From Coriobacteriaceae bacterium (GTDB lineage Bacteria; Actinomycetota; Coriobacteriia; Coriobacteriales; UMGS124): a DNA stretch of 50,070 nucleotides. Below the pieces are notes generated by a model. The model searched no databases, was not told the origin of the DNA, and saw nothing but the letters and a program-made list of their open reading frames with translations. Shown here one piece after another: positions 35,408 to 43,939 of this stretch. Both the position numbers and the translations under genes were made by a program. How positions within the stretch are numbered: the stretch's first letter is position 1; the number at the start of each line of letters is the position of its first letter. Where the stretch lies: positions 1 to 50,070 of the forward strand of contig JAHZGC010000009.1 of assembly GCA_019421015.1 (NCBI GenBank), given 5' to 3'.

Positions 35408-35472
35408 AGAGGCCATTGTACCCGTGCCCGGTCGTTGGTGCAGTTGGCAGCCTCGGCCCTCGGCCGGCCTAA

Positions 35473-35517
35473 GCGTGCGGGCCCACGGGCACACCAAGCG
35501 CCCGTAGGCCCGCACGC
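35473..35517 (-). terminator. Terminator of the decayed reductase gene
   Basis: GCGTGCGGGCC (35473-35483) pairs with GGCCCGCACGC (35507-35517), and ACGGGC/GCCCGT extend the stem inward. It lies 29 bp past the stop codon of the minus-strand reductase at 35546. The T tract is weak on the minus strand. Confidence 0.55.
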
Positions 35518-35545
35518 GCTACCTGCTCTTATCTACCTCCAGGAT

Positions 35546-36788
35546 CTACTCCCAAGCCGGTTCGGCGGCGGCGTTGGCACCGGCAACGCGGCCCATGGTC
35601 ATCGCGCTCAGCACCGTGCCGCCGATCGCGGCGTTCCACTCGCACACCAGGCCGGCGGCATAGAGGCCGGGCACGGGCTCGAACATCGACTCCCCGCCGG
35701 CCGGCAGCAGCCTGAGCGCCCGGGCCGCGGTGTCGATCTTGACGCCGCCCATGGTGGTCGAGGTGCTCTGGTACATGGCGGCCGCGTAGAAGGGGCCGGT
35801 CATCGGCAGGAGGTACTCGGGGTCGCGGCCAAAATCAACGTCGCACCCCTGCTCGCAGAGCGCGTTGTAGCGCTCCACCGTCTCGACGAGGGCGGCCGGG
35901 TCCAGACCCACCTGAGGAGCCAGCTCCTCGAGGGTTTCGGCGTAGGCCCACCCGTCGAGAGGCTGTACCTCGAGAAGCGCCTGCACCTCAGGGTTGTCTC
36001 CCAGGAGCAGCACGGGCTGGAACCCCTGCTCGTTGGCCTTGGCCAGGATGGCGCGATGGGGCATCGGGTCGAAGTAGCGCGCCTCCTCGTTGTAGAAGCG
36101 CCGGGCGTCGGCGTCGAGCCACAGGCCGTGGAGGCGCCCCAGGTAGTTCACGTTCACGTAGTTGCCCACCATCATGCCGGCGAGCGTGGTTATCTGCGGA
36201 GTCTCGGAGAGCCGCGTCGTGAAGACCCCGGCGCGCTGCGCCATGGCGTAGCCGTCTCCCGCGCAGGCGGGGTGCGACCCTGGGAACACGCAGCGGTTGC
36301 TGGGGCTCAGGGCGGCCAGCATCTGCCCGCTGCCCGACTCGTCGCCGCAGGCCAAAACCACCGCCCGACGGGCCTTGACCCGCAGGGACTTCTCCCCCTG
36401 AACGGCCTCGACGCCGACCACACGGCCGTCGCCGTTCACGACGAGCCCGGTAGCAGGGGTATCGAGCAGGACCTCGACGCCCTCGGCGTCGGCCACGCCC
36501 CCGAGCACGCCCATCATCGCGGCGCCCTTGCCCACGACCTGGTGGATGAAGGGCTCGTCGGTGTAGCCGAAGCGCGGCGCCGGCTCGGGCGGCCTCGACA
36601 GCGGCCGCAAACGCCGCGGCGCCCCCACCCACGATCACGACGTCGGACTCACGGTCCCAGGCATCGGTGGTCGCAGGGGCCTCCTCGGCCAGGGCCGGCG
36701 CAGCGCAGGCAGCGACGGCGGCCAAAGAGGCGCTGGTGACGGCGACAAACGAGCGGCGGGAGCAGCTCTCAACAGACGGTGCTTGCAT
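35546..36788 (-). pseudogene. Flavin reductase with internal deletion and frame change
   Basis: The N-terminal frame starts at ATG 36788 with a Tat signal (SCSRRSFVAVTSASLAAVAA). It carries the FAD site DVVIVGGGAAAFAAAVEAAR and then leaves frame at about 36585. The second frame resumes with RFGYTDEPFIHQVVGKGAAM and runs to a normal C-terminus (PVPGLYAAGLVCEWNAAIGG). Compared with the 2077 paralogue roughly 120-150 residues between these parts are missing. The joint is within a GCCGGCGCC-rich stretch, so this is a deletion, not a single-base error. The divergent LysR gene at 36975 was presumably its regulator. Confidence 0.8.
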
Positions 36789-36934
36789 GGTCTTCTCCAT
36801 TTCTGCCGGCGCTGCCGACACGGTTCCCCTTGCGGCCCGGTCCCCTCACCGCCGGCCGGCGGCTTCCGGACGCGCTTGCGACCACCATACGAAAGGAGCC
36901 GAGCACCTGTCTATTTCGTTTTTACTGTGCTAGT

Positions 36935-36951
36935 ATTAGGCAATGCCTAAT
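36935..36951. promoter_or_regulatory. LysR-type operator
   Basis: ATTAGGC-AAT-GCCTAAT is a perfect dyad with 7-bp arms and contains the T-N11-A pattern of LysR boxes. It overlaps a TAGTAT -10-like box and lies 23 bp upstream of the GTG start of the LysR gene, between it and the divergent reductase. The simplest reading is an autoregulatory and target site of that LysR protein. Confidence 0.6.
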
Positions 36952-36974
36952 GGATGTCGACGCAAGGGGACGCT

Positions 36975-37850
36975 GTGAACGAGGCCCAGATGAGGTCGCT
37001 GGTGTGCGCCATCGACCGGGGGAGCATCAACGCGGCGGCCCGCGACCTGTTCATCACGGCGCCGTCGCTCCACCAGCGCCTGGGAGCGCTCGAGGCGGAG
37101 CTGGGGTGCAAGCTGCTCGAGCGAGACAGCCGCGGGGTCCGGGCCACCGAGGCGGGGGCGCGGATGTACGCCGCGTTCGTTACCTGCCTGGACCAACTCG
37201 ACGCGGCGCGAGCCGCCATCGGAGCCGCCCGATCGGTAAGCAACGCTGCACGCGAGGTTCGCATCGGCGTCTCGTGGCGCCCGGCCCTCCAGACGTACTA
37301 TGCCATCGAGAACCTCCGCGAGCGCCGGCCCGAGCTGGCCGTCCGTGCCGTCAAGGTGACCGACAAGAGCCTGCCCGAAGCCCTAGCCGTCGGCGACATC
37401 GACCTGTTCGAAGGCCCCCGGCTCACCCAGGTACCCGACGGCTGCGCCTACCACCCCCTTGGGCGCGAGGACTACCGATGCGTATGCGGGCCCGAAAGCC
37501 GCTGGGCACGCCGCACGACGGTGACGCTAGACATGCTCGAGCGCGCCACCGTGTACGCCGGCTCGGACTTCAGAGCCTACCGCTCCTACCGTGACAGCGC
37601 CGAGATGCAGCGCTTCTGCTCGCGGGAGAACTTCAAGGCAACGCCCTACCCCACCGAGCAGATTGTGGCCGACTGCATGAGCGGAAACGCTGTGGTACTG
37701 TTCCCCGCAAGCCGCGCGAACGACCTCTGTCCACCGCTCGTGCACACGGCCCTCGCCATGCCGCCGGTCGAAACCGGCGCCTACACGCGCACGACGCCGA
37801 CCGAGGACGTGCTGGCGGTCATCGAGGAGCTGCGGGCGCAGATAAAATAA
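36975..37850 (+). CDS. LysR-family transcriptional regulator
   Basis: This protein of about 291 aa has an N-terminal winged HTH (RSLVCAIDRGSINAAARDLF ... SLHQRLGALEAELGCKLLER) and a C-terminal substrate-binding-like domain. GTG 36975 is preferred because AAGGGG lies 5 bases upstream; an ATG at 36954 lacks one. It is divergent from the deleted flavin reductase, with the dyad operator between them. Its target may therefore be gone, leaving it an orphan. Confidence 0.87.
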   Translation: MNEAQMRSLVCAIDRGSINAAARDLFITAPSLHQRLGALEAELGCKLLERDSRGVRATEAGARMYAAFVTCLDQLDAARAAIGAARSVSNAAREVRIGVSWRPALQTYYAIENLRERRPELAVRAVKVTDKSLPEALAVGDIDLFEGPRLTQVPDGCAYHPLGREDYRCVCGPESRWARRTTVTLDMLERATVYAGSDFRAYRSYRDSAEMQRFCSRENFKATPYPTEQIVADCMSGNAVVLFPASRANDLCPPLVHTALAMPPVETGAYTRTTPTEDVLAVIEELRAQIK

Positions 37851-37907
37851 GAACGCAATTCCTCGTCTCCAGCGTTTGGTCAACCAGCCACCCCGACAAC
37901 TGCTACC

Positions 37908-39293
37908 CTAAAAGTCGTCGAAACGAACCTCCTCCAACGACCAGGAGGCCCATCCACCATCCCCACGTGCCAGTTCCTCCAGACAAAAGCCCATGTAGAG
38001 CGGAAGGTAGTAAATCTGCTTGCCCGAACGGCCTTCGCAAGACACATTCGCCTCGGAAAAGACGATCGCGTAAGGAACCCCGTAATCCGGCGTTCCCAAC
38101 AGGTTGTTCAGAGCTACGTGCAGCTTGTAGTCCTTGCCGGACTTGACTTCGAGCGGCACGACATTCCCCTCGGAATCCTCAATGAGGAAATCCACTTCGC
38201 CCTTACGGTTGTTCTGATAGTAGCGCAAGGGAAAACCGACGCTTTGAAGCTGCTGAGCCACCGCATTTTCATACACCGCACCGAAGTTCATATCACCCCG
38301 GCCTTCAAGAATACCCCGCGCCGCCCCCAGCGGATACTGAGCCAGGAGGACGCCGGTATCGGACGAGTACAGCTTGAACCTCTCTGGCACCAGGGTTCTC
38401 AGCAAAGGGTATTTTGGCTCCTTGACCAGCTCGCATGGCAAGGAGACCCCCGCCTCGGTCAACCAGCCAAAATCATCTTTGAGCCGCTCGTAGCGACCGG
38501 CCGTCTGTACCGACGAGAGCATGAACCGCTTGTTCTCCTTGGCGAGCTGCGCCGGAATGTTACTGAACGCAGCGAGGATCGACGCCTCGCGAGACCCGGC
38601 ATATTTGATGATATCGTACCGGTACTGCTCGGCGATGTCCGTATCCACGCTGCGCGCAGCCCCAAGCTCGCGCGAAGAATCAAGAAATGACTGGACAGCC
38701 TCGGGCATACCGCCCATCACGATATACTGTCTAAATAGCTGAACAAGTTTGGCATGGAGGGTTTCTTCGAGCGGCGTCTTGTTTGCCCAGTGGTCACGAA
38801 CCTCTGCAAGGATTCCGTCCGGAACGCCCATGGCCCAGCAGAACTCCTCGAAGTCGAGCGGATACATACGCTCGACGCGAGCATAGCCTACCGGAAACGA
38901 CCGGATCCCCTTGAGCCGCGTACCGAGCAGCGAACCCGATAGCACCAGAGCAAACCGTCCGTCTTCAACCAAGAATTTGGAGAGCGTCACAACGTCATGA
39001 CCCAGCTCCTGTACCTCATCGAGAAACACGAGGGTATCCGCGCCGAGCTCGTGGCCAGCGATGAGCGAAAGCCTGGACACCAGTTCGTCGGCGCTAGACG
39101 CATTGGCAAGAAACGCGCCGTTCTCCTGGTCTTCCAGGAAATTGACTTCTAAATAAACCCCGTAGTGTTCCCGAGCGAATTGACGAACTGTGTATGTTTT
39201 GCCCGTTTGCCGAGCACCCAGAAGGATGAACACCTTGGACGGTTGAGCCTTCTTCCAATCTAGAAGGGCCTCTGTCATCTTGCGTCGTAACAT
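37908..39293 (-). CDS. AAA+ ATPase with C-terminal DUF4143
   Basis: This 461-aa protein has a Walker A GARQTGKT at residues 26-33 and a Walker B TLVFLDEVQE at 87-96. A sensor-like LVLSGSLLG and a C-terminal DUF4143 domain with nuclease-like residues (EVDFLI ... VPLEVKSGK) follow. The cellular role of this widespread family is poorly known. ATG 39293 follows GAGGAAAGG. GC content is lower than in neighbours, so it may be acquired. Three 19-bp repeats spaced exactly 32 bp lie immediately upstream, starting 18 bp from the ATG; they are probably its control region. Confidence 0.9.
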   Translation of the reverse strand: MLRRKMTEALLDWKKAQPSKVFILLGARQTGKTYTVRQFAREHYGVYLEVNFLEDQENGAFLANASSADELVSRLSLIAGHELGADTLVFLDEVQELGHDVVTLSKFLVEDGRFALVLSGSLLGTRLKGIRSFPVGYARVERMYPLDFEEFCWAMGVPDGILAEVRDHWANKTPLEETLHAKLVQLFRQYIVMGGMPEAVQSFLDSSRELGAARSVDTDIAEQYRYDIIKYAGSREASILAAFSNIPAQLAKENKRFMLSSVQTAGRYERLKDDFGWLTEAGVSLPCELVKEPKYPLLRTLVPERFKLYSSDTGVLLAQYPLGAARGILEGRGDMNFGAVYENAVAQQLQSVGFPLRYYQNNRKGEVDFLIEDSEGNVVPLEVKSGKDYKLHVALNNLLGTPDYGVPYAIVFSEANVSCEGRSGKQIYYLPLYMGFCLEELARGDGGWASWSLEEVRFDDF

Positions 39294-39310
39294 ACCGGCC
39301 TTTCCTCGGG

Positions 39311-39393
39311 TTGGCACTAACACAGAAAGTTTTTCCGCTATTTTGGCACTAACACAGAAAGATTTCCATCGATCTTGGCACTAACACAGAAAC
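39311..39393. repeat. Three direct repeats, exact 32-bp period, upstream of the DUF4143 ATPase
   Basis: TTGGCACTAACACAGAAAG occurs at 39311, 39343 and 39375 (the last copy differs only at its end), separated by 13-bp unlike spacers. The 32-bp period is about three turns of B-DNA, so all copies face the same way. The first copy is 18 bp from the ATG of the minus-strand ATPase, overlapping its promoter/leader. It is an operator array or recognition sites rather than a CRISPR; repeats and spacers are far too short. Confidence 0.85.
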
Positions 39394-39523
39394 GCGACGG
39401 CCTCGGCTGGGGGAACCGAAGGCCGCCGCGTCCTGCCGTACCGTGCAGCGCCCAAAGCCAACAGGCCGGGCGCGGTGCACCAAAGAGATGGGAATGCGCC
39501 GCCGGAGACGTACCGTCAAAACG

Positions 39524-41068
39524 CTACAGGTAGGCGTCGACCTCGGTCTTCTCCCAGGTGGCCACCTGGGGGTCCGCCGGGTCCTCGGTGGCAGCGCGGG
39601 CACCGGCGAGCTTGCCGTACACCAGCGCCTGGATCAGGCCGTTGCCGCTCATATAGGCCGCGCCACCGCGGGAGGAGTACCCCTCGGTACACCCGCCGGC
39701 CGCGAACAACCCCTTGATGGGTGTGCCATCGGCGCGCAGCACGTGGCCCACCACATCGGTCGCGGCGCCGCCTTGGGTGTGGCGGATCTCACCGGTCTGC
39801 TTTACGGCGTAATAAGGCCCGTCAAAGTCGGCCGGCAGCTTGGTGCGGTTAAAGCGGTCCTCGCCCTTCTCGATGCCCGCCTGGTAGTCGGCAAAGGTGG
39901 CCTCGAGCTTGTCGGCCGGCACACCGATGGCCGCGGCGAGCTCCGCGGGGGTCTCGCCCGTGTAGACGATACCCGCCTCCTGCCAGCTGGCGAGCTTGGC
40001 GCTCTTCTCGGCCTGGATGTTCGTAAAGCAGAGAAACGCCACGTGGTCGGTCTGAGCCAGGACGTGGGGCGAGAGCTCGGAGTAGCCGCCGTACTCGTTC
40101 ATGAAGCGGTTGCCCTCAAGGTTCACCATGATGCCGCCGTTGTTGGCGATGCCCTGCTCGCCGGTCGTGCCGTTGTCGATGCAGTGGAAGGCGTGCCCCT
40201 GGTAGGCTCCCATGTTCTGCAGGCTCGCACCCAGCTCGGCGGCCCAAAGGATGCCCTCGCCGGTCGCGCCGGGGGCCACCACGGGCACGGCAGGCACGGC
40301 CTCGGGGCACCACTGGGCAAGCATGGCAGGATTGTTGCCAAAGCCGCTGGTGGCAAGCACGACGGCGCGGGCCGAAACGGCCGCATCGGCGCCCTCGGCG
40401 TCCGTGCCGTAAGCACCCACCACGACGTCCCCGTCCACGAGCAGGCCCTTGGCCTCGAAGTTCACGAACTGCTCAATAAGCGGCTCGTCGTCCATGTACG
40501 CGAGCAGCGGGTTCACGAGGCCCGCGCCGGCGCCCTCGGCGGTGTGCATGCGGTGGGCGGTCTGGCCAAAGTAGAGGCCCTCGTCGAGGGTCCAGACCAC
40601 GCCGCGGGCCGCGGTCCACTCGATGATGTCGTTGGAGTTCTCCACCACGGTGTACACGAGGTCGGGGCGCACGCTGTAGTTGCTGGGACGGAAGATGTCC
40701 ATGGCGCAGGCACCGATGCTGTCGTGCACGCCGCGCTCGGCTTGCAGCACAGTACCCACGGCGGGGATCTTGCCGCTCGACATGATCGAGGCACCCCCGA
40801 ACAGGCCGGTCTTCTCGACGATAATCACCCGTGCCCCCTGCTCGGCCGCCGAGAGGGCCGCGCAGATGCCCGCGCCCCCGCCGCCGATCACCAGCACGTC
40901 GCAGGATAGCTGTTCAAAGGAGGCCGTCTCGGCGGGTGTCTTGGCGTAGGTGTAGGCGGGAGGCTCGGCGGCAAGGCCCGGTGCAGCGGAGAAGATCGCG
41001 GCGCCTGCGGCGATGGCGGCGGAACCCTTAAGCAACGAGCGGCGGGTAAGGTTAACGGACGTGGTCAT
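39524..41068 (-). CDS. Tat-exported FAD-dependent reductase
   Basis: This is an intact 514-aa paralogue. It has a Tat signal (LTRRSLLKGSAAIAAGAAIF, residues 7-26), cleavage likely after GLAAEP, and the FAD site CDVLVIGGGGAGICAALSAA at about 55-74. The C-terminal IKGLFAAGGCTEGYSSRGG differs from the usual IPGLYAAG in the other paralogues and suggests a separate subgroup. AAGGGAG precedes the ATG. It is divergent from a LysR gene 223 bp away, its likely regulator. Confidence 0.9.
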   Translation of the reverse strand: MTTSVNLTRRSLLKGSAAIAAGAAIFSAAPGLAAEPPAYTYAKTPAETASFEQLSCDVLVIGGGGAGICAALSAAEQGARVIIVEKTGLFGGASIMSSGKIPAVGTVLQAERGVHDSIGACAMDIFRPSNYSVRPDLVYTVVENSNDIIEWTAARGVVWTLDEGLYFGQTAHRMHTAEGAGAGLVNPLLAYMDDEPLIEQFVNFEAKGLLVDGDVVVGAYGTDAEGADAAVSARAVVLATSGFGNNPAMLAQWCPEAVPAVPVVAPGATGEGILWAAELGASLQNMGAYQGHAFHCIDNGTTGEQGIANNGGIMVNLEGNRFMNEYGGYSELSPHVLAQTDHVAFLCFTNIQAEKSAKLASWQEAGIVYTGETPAELAAAIGVPADKLEATFADYQAGIEKGEDRFNRTKLPADFDGPYYAVKQTGEIRHTQGGAATDVVGHVLRADGTPIKGLFAAGGCTEGYSSRGGAAYMSGNGLIQALVYGKLAGARAATEDPADPQVATWEKTEVDAYL

Positions 41069-41132
41069 GAGGCATCTCCCTTGTAGGTGGGCCGGTCAAT
41101 GGTCGGCAGCTTATCAGGGCAGCCGCGCATCG

Positions 41133-41150
41133 CCCCAATGCCGATTGGGG
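41133..41150. promoter_or_regulatory. Dyad in the LysR/flavin-reductase divergent region
   Basis: CCCCAAT-GCCG-ATTGGGG is a perfect inverted repeat with 7-bp arms, 65 bp upstream of the reductase start and 142 bp upstream of the LysR start. It is a candidate binding site for the LysR protein, although it lacks a clean T-N11-A spacing. Confidence 0.45.
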
Positions 41151-41291
41151 TCGGTCCGGCACGGGCGCGAAGGAGTGCCATGCACAACGTGCATAGGGGG
41201 CACCGCTTGAATCAGCACGACGGGACGACCGCGCTCCTGTACCATCGACCCTACGCACCACCGACCGCGCACCAGCAGAAAGGGGCCGCGC

Positions 41292-42233
41292 TTGAACACC
41301 GACTACCTGCGGGAATTCGTGGTCTTTGCCGGCTACATGAACTTCACGGCCGCCGCCAAGGCGCTCAACCTGTCGCAGCCCTCGCTCAGCCGCCACGTCT
41401 CGGAGCTCGAGCGGCGCTACGGCTGCGAGCTGGTCGACCGCACCTCGCCCGTGCTGCGCCTCACCCACTGCGGGCGCATGCTGCTGGCCCAGGCCCCGGA
41501 GCTGCTTTCGGCCGAAGACGCCCTGAACGCCCGCATGGCCGAGGCGCGACGCGAGCCCTACGGCAGCCTCGTGGTGGAGCGCTACCGCAAGTCACCGCGC
41601 ATCCAGGAACTCATGTCGGACGCCCTGAACGCGGTAAAGTCGGAGCACCCGGGGTTCTCGTTTGCGCGCCAGGCGCTCAAGCCGGGCGACTCGGCGGCCG
41701 AGGCGGTGCTGCGGGGCGACCTGGACGTGGGCATCACGGCCTGTACCACCGACCTCGAGCCGCGCTGCCCAGTGGGTCCCGAGCAAGGCCTCGACGTGCA
41801 GGAGCTGGGCGGGTGCAACGAGCGGCTGTTCTTTGTGATGACGCGCACAAGCCCGCTGACCACGCGAGAGAGCCTGCGCATCGAGGACCTCGACGGCTCC
41901 ACGTTCGTGTATCCCTACAATCCCGAGTTCGACCGCTGCCTGCCCGACGTGGCCAGGCTCTTTGAGGAACGCGGCCTCAAGCTGCGCTCGCGCCCCCACG
42001 AGCTCGACGAGGTTGAGGAGCTGGGCCTCATGAAGATCGGGACGAGCGAGGTGTTCATCGTGGTGGAGAGCGCCGCCGCGTCGCCCGGGTCGTTCTACCT
42101 GCACAACCCCGACTTGACGATCGTGCCCTGCGCCGACGACGTGCTCGTGACCCGCTACGCCATCTGGCGGGCAGGCGACAAGAACCCGGTACTGGCGGCG
42201 TTTGTGGAAAAGCTCGCGGAGCTGGGGGGCTGA
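41292..42233 (+). CDS. LysR-family transcriptional regulator
   Basis: This 313-aa protein has a LysR HTH (NTDYLREFVVFAGYMNFTAA ... SQPSLSRHVSELERRYGCEL) and a C-terminal effector domain. The start is TTG 41292 with AAAGGGG 7 bases upstream. It is divergent from the flavin reductase at 39524-41068 and convergent with the LuxR gene, ending 20 bp from it. It probably controls the reductase in response to its substrate. Confidence 0.88.
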   Translation: MNTDYLREFVVFAGYMNFTAAAKALNLSQPSLSRHVSELERRYGCELVDRTSPVLRLTHCGRMLLAQAPELLSAEDALNARMAEARREPYGSLVVERYRKSPRIQELMSDALNAVKSEHPGFSFARQALKPGDSAAEAVLRGDLDVGITACTTDLEPRCPVGPEQGLDVQELGGCNERLFFVMTRTSPLTTRESLRIEDLDGSTFVYPYNPEFDRCLPDVARLFEERGLKLRSRPHELDEVEELGLMKIGTSEVFIVVESAAASPGSFYLHNPDLTIVPCADDVLVTRYAIWRAGDKNPVLAAFVEKLAELGG

Positions 42234-42253
42234 GGGGTTCCGCAAACCCCACC

Positions 42254-43672
42254 CTACCCCGCGCGCCCCCGCACGGCCTCGAGCAGCTCCTGCCGGCGCG
42301 AGACGCCGACCTTCTCGTAGATGTGCTGGGTGTGGGCCTTGGCGGTGCCCTCGGCTATGATGAGCTCCCGCGCCACGGCCGAGAGGCTCTTGCCCTGCAC
42401 CAGCAGGCGCAGCACCTCGAGCTCGCGAGGCGTGAGCGCCCGCTCACGCGCCACGGCGTCGCAGGCGGTGAGCAGGCGCTCCTGCTCTGAGAGCATCGCC
42501 GGCGCCGCGGCGCGCCCCCGACCTCCCAGCGAGACCGCCGTAAAGACCACCACCAGCAGAATGCCCGCCACCGAGACCAGCGCGTCGCCATAGGGGGCGA
42601 GGCCCGGCGCCCCGAACACGAGCGACTCGACGCCGGCCCCCGCGTGGTCCACGAGCACGAGCGCCTCCTCGAGGCCGAAGAGCCACAGGGCCGCCACCCC
42701 CTTGCGCTTGGAGAGGTCGCACAGCAGCAAAAACACCACGCAGCCAAAGAGCGTGGAGCTCACCGAGACGCAGAACGCCCCGAACACGCTGCCGCCAAAG
42801 CCGAACAGCGGCACGAACAGCAGCCCGCACACCATGAGCACGGCCGGCGTGCGGTAAAGCCGCGTGAAGTCGAGGCGCCCCGAGAGGCAGTAGGCGCACA
42901 CAAAGAGCAGCACGCCGCCCACCAGGGTGGCCCAGGTCGAGTGGGAGCCCACAAGCCACGCGTAGCCGTCGCCCACCCGCAGGGCGCACAGGCCCTCGAT
43001 CAGCCCATAGAGCGCCACCAGGCCAAAGATGCGCAGGGGCACGTAGCGGCTCTGGGCGGCCCGGGGCCGGTCGGCCGGGTCGATGTACAGGCTGTAGGAC
43101 CTCCAAACAAGGAGCAGCGAGAGCCCCGGAAGCGCCACGAGGGCCCCCTCTAGGTAGGGCACCCGGAGCCCCTCGAGCACAAAGGTCACCAGCACACCCA
43201 GAATCCAGCTGAACGAGAGGTACACGGCCACCCGCGTGGCGCTCAGGCACGCGTAGACCTCGCACCACAGCAAGATCATGACGGCCGAGCCAGCGCCCGC
43301 GCACACATCGCGCACCACGAGCAGCCCCGGGTCGAGCCATCCGTTCACGGCGGCGACCTGCATCGTCGACGACCCCGTCATGAGCGCGAAACACACGAGG
43401 TAGGGCCAGCGACGCCCGGCAAGCGGCACGAGCCGGCGCGCCCCGAACGCCAGCGCCACCGAGGCCGCCGCGAGGCACACGTCGTAGACGAGCTTGCCCT
43501 CCATGGGAGCGCCGACCGGCACGGGCAGCGCCGGGGCGGCGTACGACAGCGACACCCACGCGCGCCACAGGGCAAAGCCCAGGAACGCGAACGGCATGGT
43601 CCACAGCTCCGCAAGGCGCCCCCGCGTTGTGGCCCCCTCGACCTCGATGGCTTCTCCCATGGCTTCTCGCAT
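42254..43672 (-). CDS. Membrane-anchored LuxR-family regulator
   Basis: This protein of about 472 aa has roughly 12 transmembrane helices and a C-terminal LuxR HTH (LTPRELEVLRLLVQGKSLSA ... AEGTAKAHTQHIYEKVGV). The start is ambiguous: ATGs at 43693, 43672 and 43660 lie in a GAAGCCATG-type tandem repeat. I prefer 43672, preceded by GAAGGG. It is divergent from the flavin reductase at 43940 and should regulate it. Confidence 0.87.
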   Translation of the reverse strand: MREAMGEAIEVEGATTRGRLAELWTMPFAFLGFALWRAWVSLSYAAPALPVPVGAPMEGKLVYDVCLAAASVALAFGARRLVPLAGRRWPYLVCFALMTGSSTMQVAAVNGWLDPGLLVVRDVCAGAGSAVMILLWCEVYACLSATRVAVYLSFSWILGVLVTFVLEGLRVPYLEGALVALPGLSLLLVWRSYSLYIDPADRPRAAQSRYVPLRIFGLVALYGLIEGLCALRVGDGYAWLVGSHSTWATLVGGVLLFVCAYCLSGRLDFTRLYRTPAVLMVCGLLFVPLFGFGGSVFGAFCVSVSSTLFGCVVFLLLCDLSKRKGVAALWLFGLEEALVLVDHAGAGVESLVFGAPGLAPYGDALVSVAGILLVVVFTAVSLGGRGRAAAPAMLSEQERLLTACDAVARERALTPRELEVLRLLVQGKSLSAVARELIIAEGTAKAHTQHIYEKVGVSRRQELLEAVRGRAG

Positions 43673-43939
43673 GGCTTCTCGCCCTTCGTGCATACCGTCG
43701 GCACAACCGTAGCGCGTCTACTATAGCAAGCCGCCGGCCCGCCGCCCAGTGTGCGGGCGGCGCGCGGCACCCCGTTGGCCCGTTTTGAAAGAACGCCAGG
43801 TAAACGGGGGTCTTATAGGGGGTGTTAGAAGAATAAACAGGTTCGAAGCGCTCCTTCCGATACCAGTGGGGGCCTGATGGGGTCTAGGCTGGTGCCCGGT
43901 TCGTCACACCAACCCACCCATGCACAGGAGGAGAGCACC

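Noticed and set aside
43826..43850. tRNA-like GGTTCGAA segment
   Set aside because: No acceptor stem, D-arm or anticodon arm can be formed around it. No tRNA or rRNA gene was recognised anywhere in the window.
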